Source: Paracoccus sp. MA (GTDB taxonomy: Bacteria; Pseudomonadota; Alphaproteobacteria; Rhodobacterales; Rhodobacteraceae). From it: 64,000 nt of DNA. The stretch is from NCBI RefSeq assembly GCF_020990385.1, contig NZ_CP087597.1, forward strand, positions 767,001 to 831,000, in the 5' to 3' direction. This document shows positions 59,501 through 64,000 of the stretch, piece by piece; position 1 is the stretch's first letter; the number at the start of each line of letters is the position of its first letter. The notes under the pieces are model-generated. The model saw only the letters and a program-made list of their open reading frames with translations, made no database searches and was not told the origin of the DNA. Made by a program: the position numbers and the translations under genes.

Positions 59501-60184
59501 ATGACCATCTGCTTTGCCCCCTGCCCCGTGGTTTTCGACCTTGACGGCACGCTGATCGACAGCGTGCCCGACATCCATGCCTGCGTGAATGCGGTGCTGC
59601 GCCTGCATGGCGTCGCGCCCCTGACGCTGGATCAGGTCCGCGGCTTCGTCGGGGGCGGCGTCGATCTGCTCTGGCGCCGGGTCATCGCCACCACCGCGCT
59701 GCCGGTCGAGGCGCATCGCGATCTGGTCGCCTCGTTCATGACCCGCTATCACGACGCCACCGGGCTGACCCGGCTTTATCCCAATGTTACCGAGGCCTTG
59801 GGGGTTCTGGCGGATCGCGGCTATCCGCTGGGGCTTTGCACCAACAAGCCTCTTGGGCCGACGCGGGCGATCCTGGACCATTTCGGCATCGCCCAGCTGT
59901 TCAGCATGGTGATCGGCGGCGATTCCCTGCCGCAGCGCAAGCCCGATCCGGCGCCGCTGCGGGCGACCTTTGCCGGGCTTGGCGCCGATCCCGACAGGCC
60001 GCGCGGCGTCTATGTCGGCGACAGCGAATTCGACGAGGAATGCGCCCGCAATACCGGCGTGCCCTTCCTGCTGTTCACCCGCGGCTATCGCAAGACGCCG
60101 GTCGAGCAGCTGGCGCATCACGGCACGTTCGACGATTTCATCCGCCTGCCGCTGCTGGTCGAAGAGGTCTCGGCCGTCGGCTAG
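59501..60184 (+). CDS. gph: phosphoglycolate phosphatase (HAD superfamily)
   Basis: A 227-residue HAD hydrolase. Motif I is VVFDLDGTLIDSVPDIH (nucleophile Asp), motif II LCTNKPL, the lysine is in LPQRKPDP and motif IV is VYVGDSEFDEECARNTG. Length and cap suit Gph, which removes 2-phosphoglycolate. It starts at the base after the previous stop. Confidence 0.85.
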   Translation: MTICFAPCPVVFDLDGTLIDSVPDIHACVNAVLRLHGVAPLTLDQVRGFVGGGVDLLWRRVIATTALPVEAHRDLVASFMTRYHDATGLTRLYPNVTEALGVLADRGYPLGLCTNKPLGPTRAILDHFGIAQLFSMVIGGDSLPQRKPDPAPLRATFAGLGADPDRPRGVYVGDSEFDEECARNTGVPFLLFTRGYRKTPVEQLAHHGTFDDFIRLPLLVEEVSAVG

Positions 60185-60298
60185 GACCGCCGGCGTGCCG
60201 CGGCGCTTGACAGCGCGGCGAAACGGGACGATCCGTCGCCGCATGCCGCCACCCCGGCCCGACCGAACGCCCCCGACCGAACGCCCAAGGAGCCCCGC

Positions 60299-60727
60299 AT
60301 GGACCTGCGTCAACTGACCCCCGACCTCGCCGTCTCGGCCCAGATCCGTCCCGAGGATCTGCCGGCGCTGGCCGAGGCGGGCTTTCGCGTGCTGATCAAC
60401 AACCGCCCCGATGACGAGGTCGGCCCCGACGAGGATCACGAGGCGATGCGCGCGGCGGCCGAGGCGGCCGGGCTGGACTATCACTTCAACCCCTTCACCC
60501 CCGGCCAGATCACGCCGCAGATGATCACGGCCCAAGCCGAAGCCTTGGCCGCGCCGGGTCCCAAGCTGGCCTATTGTCGCTCGGGAAACCGCTCGACCGT
60601 GCTCTGGGCTTTGGCGCGCGCCGGGCAGGAGCCGGTCGAGGACCTGATCGAGACCGCCGCGCGGGCCGGATACGACCTGTCGGGCGTCCGGCCGCTGCTC
60701 GAATCGCTGGCCCGCCAGGACGTCTGA
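60299..60727 (+). CDS. DUF442/TIGR01244 family phosphatase- or sulfurtransferase-like protein
   Basis: A 142-residue stand-alone DUF442 protein. It begins with the typical DLRQLTPDLAVSAQIRPEDL, then FRVLINNRPDDE, and has the active-site loop AYCRSGNRSTVLWALA (Cys-x5-Arg) near residues 97-112. The same domain is fused to persulfide dioxygenases in other bacteria. Here it lies 60 kb from the dioxygenase gene at 284. Likely handles persulfides or is a phosphatase; not settled. Confidence 0.82.
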   Translation: MDLRQLTPDLAVSAQIRPEDLPALAEAGFRVLINNRPDDEVGPDEDHEAMRAAAEAAGLDYHFNPFTPGQITPQMITAQAEALAAPGPKLAYCRSGNRSTVLWALARAGQEPVEDLIETAARAGYDLSGVRPLLESLARQDV

Positions 60728-60827
60728 CCGATATCGGGCTGGAACCTTGGCCAGTCCGGCGGGTTACCATGCCGCAGCCCGCGACCGGACGGATCGCCCG
60801 CCCGGCAGGCCCAAGGGAGGAATTGCC

Positions 60828-60902
60828 ATGAACTCGATCATCTATCTTGTCGGCCTCGTCGTCGTGGTGCTGTTCATCCTGGGACTTCTGGGCCTGCGCT
60901 GA
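60828..60902 (+). CDS. 24-residue single-pass membrane peptide
   Basis: A very short frame behind a perfect ribosome site (AAGGGAGGA, 7 nt before the ATG). It encodes MNSIIYLVGLVVVVLFILGL and ends LGLR. Almost the whole peptide is one membrane helix with a C-terminal arginine. RBS quality and clean hydrophobicity argue that it is real. Its role is unknown. Confidence 0.65.
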   Translation: MNSIIYLVGLVVVVLFILGLLGLR

Positions 60903-60977
60903 CGTCATTTGCGATTGACGCTGGCCTTTCGCGCCCCTCTGCGTTACCGGGGGCGCAAATTCTGATAAAGGCCCCCT

Positions 60978-62798
60978 ATGGACATCCGCAATATCGCGAT
61001 CATCGCCCATGTCGACCACGGCAAGACCACGCTGGTCGACCAGCTTCTGAAGCAGTCGGGCAGCTTCCGCGAAAACCAGGCCGTGGCCGAGCGGGTGATG
61101 GACAGCAACGACATCGAGCGCGAGCGTGGCATCACCATCCTGGCCAAGGCCACCTCGGTAGAGTGGAAGGGCACCCGCATCAACATCGTCGATACCCCCG
61201 GCCACGCCGATTTCGGCGGCGAGGTCGAGCGCATCCTGTCGATGGTGGACGGGGTCTGCCTGCTGGTCGATGCGGCGGAAGGTCCCATGCCGCAGACCAA
61301 ATTCGTGACCTCCAAGGCGCTGGCGCTTGGCCTGAAGCCCATCGTGGTGCTGAACAAGGTCGACAAGCCCGCCGCCGACCCGGACAATGCGCTGAACGAG
61401 GTTTTCGACCTGTTCGCGAACCTGGGCGCCAGCGACGAGCAGCTTGATTTTCCGCATCTTTACGCCTCTGGCATCGGCGGCTGGGCCGACGAGACGCTGG
61501 ACGGGCCGCGCAAGGACATGTCGGCCCTTTTCGACCTGGTGCTGCGCCATGTCGAGGCGCCGAAGCAGATCGCGCGCCAGGACGAGCCCTTCCAGATGCT
61601 GGCCACCACGCTGGGCGCCGACCCGTTCATCGGCCGCATCCTGACCGGCCGGGTCGAGGCCGGCCGCGCGAAACCCGGCGACACCATCAAGGCGCTGTCG
61701 CGCGACGGCGAGCGCATCGAGCAGTTCCGCATCTCGAAGGTGCTGGCCTTCCGCGGCCTGACCCAGCAGCCCATCGACGAGGCGGTGGCCGGCGACATCG
61801 TCACCATCGCCGGCATGTCCAAGGCCACGGTGGCCGACACGCTCTGCGCGCTGGAGGTCGAGACCGCCCTGCCCGCCCAGCCCATCGACCCGCCGACCAT
61901 CAGCGTCACCTTCGGCATCAACGACAGCCCGCTGGCCGGCCGCGACGGCAACAAGGTGCAGTCGCGGGTGATTCGCGAGCGGCTGATGAAGGAAGCCGAG
62001 ACCAATGTCGCGATCAAGGTCGAGGACACGCCCGGCGGCGACGCCTTCGTGGTCTCGGGCCGCGGCGAATTGCAGATGGGCGTGCTGATCGAGAACATGC
62101 GCCGCGAGGGGTTCGAGCTGTCGATCTCGCGCCCGCGGGTGATCTTCCGCGACATCGACGGCGTGCGCCACGAGCCGATCGAGGAAGCCATCATCGATGT
62201 CGACGACGAATATACCGGCGCGGTGATCGACAAGCTGACCGGGGCGCGCAAGGGCGACCTCGTCGAGATGAAGCCCGCCGGCCATGGCAAGACTCGCATC
62301 GTCGCGCATGTGCCCTCGCGCGGGTTGATCGGCTATCAGGGCGAGTTCATGACCGACACCCGCGGCAATGGCGTGCTGAACCGCATCTTCCACAGCTGGG
62401 CGCCCTACAAGGGCCCGATCCAGGGCCGCCGCCAGGGCGTGCTGATCTCGATGGAGGACGGCGTCTCCGTGGCCTATGCGCTGTGGAACCTGGAAGAACG
62501 CGGCAAGATGTTCATCGGCGCGCAGGAACAGGTCTATCAGGGCATGATCATCGGCGAGCATTCGCGCGACAACGACCTGGAAGTGAACCCGCTCAAAGGC
62601 AAGAAGTTGACCAACGTCCGCGCTTCGGGCACGGACGAGGCGGTGCGGCTGACTCCCCCGGTGCGCATGTCGCTGGAGGAAGCCATCGCCTATATCGACG
62701 ACGACGAGCTGGTCGAGGTGACGCCGAAAAGCATCCGCCTGCGCAAGCGCTACCTGGACCCGCACGAGCGCAAGCGCCAATCCCGCGCCGAAGGCTGA
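60978..62798 (+). CDS. typA: translational GTPase TypA/BipA
   Basis: A 606-residue ribosome-binding GTPase of normal length. G1 is [18 protein letters not shown], followed by [20 protein letters not shown] and [14 protein letters not shown]-like domains follow, and the TypA-specific C-terminal region ends with [18 protein letters not shown]. It assists ribosome assembly and stress growth. Confidence 0.97.
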   Translation: MDIRNIAIIAHVDHGKTTLVDQLLKQSGSFRENQAVAERVMDSNDIERERGITILAKATSVEWKGTRINIVDTPGHADFGGEVERILSMVDGVCLLVDAAEGPMPQTKFVTSKALALGLKPIVVLNKVDKPAADPDNALNEVFDLFANLGASDEQLDFPHLYASGIGGWADETLDGPRKDMSALFDLVLRHVEAPKQIARQDEPFQMLATTLGADPFIGRILTGRVEAGRAKPGDTIKALSRDGERIEQFRISKVLAFRGLTQQPIDEAVAGDIVTIAGMSKATVADTLCALEVETALPAQPIDPPTISVTFGINDSPLAGRDGNKVQSRVIRERLMKEAETNVAIKVEDTPGGDAFVVSGRGELQMGVLIENMRREGFELSISRPRVIFRDIDGVRHEPIEEAIIDVDDEYTGAVIDKLTGARKGDLVEMKPAGHGKTRIVAHVPSRGLIGYQGEFMTDTRGNGVLNRIFHSWAPYKGPIQGRRQGVLISMEDGVSVAYALWNLEERGKMFIGAQEQVYQGMIIGEHSRDNDLEVNPLKGKKLTNVRASGTDEAVRLTPPVRMSLEEAIAYIDDDELVEVTPKSIRLRKRYLDPHERKRQSRAEG

Positions 62799-62823
62799 AT
62801 TTATCTCCCTTTCTATTAGATTA

Positions 62824-62849
62824 CAGACTTCCGCATTGTCGGAAGTCTG
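62824..62849. promoter_or_regulatory. perfect 10-bp inverted repeat between typA and the TetR gene
   Basis: CAGACTTCCG and CGGAAGTCTG around CATTGT, ending 15 bp before the TetR ATG. It can be the TetR autoregulatory operator or the typA terminator hairpin. The T-content after it is weak, which favours an operator. Confidence 0.5.
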
Positions 62850-62864
62850 ATAGATTTGAGACGA

Positions 62865-63518
62865 ATGGTTCGGGAGCGGCTGATGGAAAGCCGGGGCAAT
62901 ATTTATCAGACCTTGATTTTCGCCGCCCAGGAACACCTGGAGGAAACCGGTCACCTTCCCTCCGACCCGGGCGATCTGGCGGCACGCGCCGATGCGAGTC
63001 CGGAAGAGATCCGCACCATGTTCAGTTCGACCGAAGAGCTGCATGAAGGGCTGATCTATCACGCGGTCACATTGCTGAACGATGCTCTGCGCCAGGGGGT
63101 CATTGAGGCCGATACCAGCGACCCGATCGCGCAGATGCATTCGATCGGCCACAGCTACCTGAACTGGGCCGAGAGCAATCCGACCCTGTTCCGGCTGCTG
63201 GTGAACGGGCTGAACGGCGCCATCCGGCCCGACAGCGCGCTGCATCGCTATACCAGTTCGATGCGCGACCTCTATCACCGCAAGTTCAGCGAGGCGCAGC
63301 GGCTGGGCATCCTGTCCGAGGAAGCGGATGTCGAAATCCTGACCATGATGCTGCATTGCCTGGTCAAGGGGGGAAACATGATGTTCCTGACCCGCAGCAC
63401 CGATCCCTGGTTCGACGGCGATCCCCGCTCGACCCGCGAACTCGCCGAAAGGATCTTCACCGAGTTCATGGACAACCTGGTCAGGGCCAACGCGCCCGAA
63501 AGCCGCGCAACCGCCTGA
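62865..63518 (+). CDS. TetR-family transcriptional regulator
   Basis: A 217-residue regulator. The helix-turn-helix region is at about residues 12-55 (GDLAARADASPEEIRTMFSS, then HEGLIYHAV), which is less canonical than most TetR proteins. The helical ligand domain includes NPTLFRLLVNGLNG and MMLHCLVKGGN. An in-frame TTG at 62856 is the alternative start. The inverted repeat just upstream is a likely self-operator. Targets unknown. Confidence 0.78.
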   Translation: MVRERLMESRGNIYQTLIFAAQEHLEETGHLPSDPGDLAARADASPEEIRTMFSSTEELHEGLIYHAVTLLNDALRQGVIEADTSDPIAQMHSIGHSYLNWAESNPTLFRLLVNGLNGAIRPDSALHRYTSSMRDLYHRKFSEAQRLGILSEEADVEILTMMLHCLVKGGNMMFLTRSTDPWFDGDPRSTRELAERIFTEFMDNLVRANAPESRATA

Positions 63519-63536
63519 AGGCGGGCCGTGGGCGGG

Positions 63537-63998
<462 letters not shown>

Positions 63999-64000
63999 GA

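Noticed and set aside
60525..63356. A 943-codon minus-strand open frame opposite typA
   Set aside because: typA is unmistakable on the plus strand; the antisense translation is rich in Asp/Arg/His/Gln as usual for shadows of GC-rich genes.

Overview
The window is GC-rich DNA with short intergenic gaps, many ATGA/TGATG overlaps and gene families typical of the alphaproteobacterial order Rhodobacterales. Gene content (persulfide dioxygenase with PmpAB, a GlpSTPQUV glycerol ABC importer, class Ib RNR under a B12 riboswitch, KpsMTE capsule export) fits a Paracoccus-like organism; the species assignment is inference.

Layout. 0.3-2.3 kb: a sulfide/persulfide detoxification operon (persulfide dioxygenase, DUF2892, PmpA, PmpB). 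2.3-11.6 kb, minus strand: a hexuronate catabolism operon headed by a GntR regulator, with a TRAP importer (DctPQM), an idonate-dehydrogenase-like enzyme, a hydroxyacid oxidase, UxuA, UxuB and KdgK, giving KDPG for the Entner-Doudoroff route. 11.8-26 kb: a surface polysaccharide region with KpsE/T/M-type export genes, two glycosyltransferase-pyruvyltransferase fusions, a methyltransferase, a sulfotransferase-like protein, another glycosyltransferase and two related FAD proteins. The 15.6-18.4 kb part is visibly AT-richer. Next to it lie cysD and cysNC (26.5-29.4 kb), which make PAPS, the donor a sulfotransferase needs.

29.8-39.1 kb, plus strand: the complete aerobic glycerol operon glpD-glpSTPQUV-glpK, ending in a truncated iron-alcohol-dehydrogenase remnant. 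39.4-41.7 kb: an aminotransferase and an SBF-type transporter. 41.7-45.5 kb: nrdHIEF (class Ib ribonucleotide reductase) preceded by a clear cobalamin riboswitch, so B12 status probably decides whether this enzyme is made. 46.1-50.3 kb: TonB siderophore receptor, PiuC-like dioxygenase and a hydroxyacid oxidase.

50.3-58 kb is accessory DNA. It opens with a five-copy array of unusual (CT)n(GC)n-GTGAAACC repeats separated by unique 33-40 nt segments that look like CRISPR spacers, with no cas genes in view. Then come nested IS relics (IS256, IS3, ISL3, IS66 split by an IS110-family element, and an IS5-family element) and a broken AAA ATPase/DUF4011 pair that looks like the edge of a deleted defence-type locus. 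From 58.9 kb housekeeping genes resume: thioredoxin-fold protein, phosphoglycolate phosphatase, a DUF442 phosphatase/sulfurtransferase-like protein, a 24-residue membrane peptide, typA, a TetR regulator and a 2Fe-2S ferredoxin.
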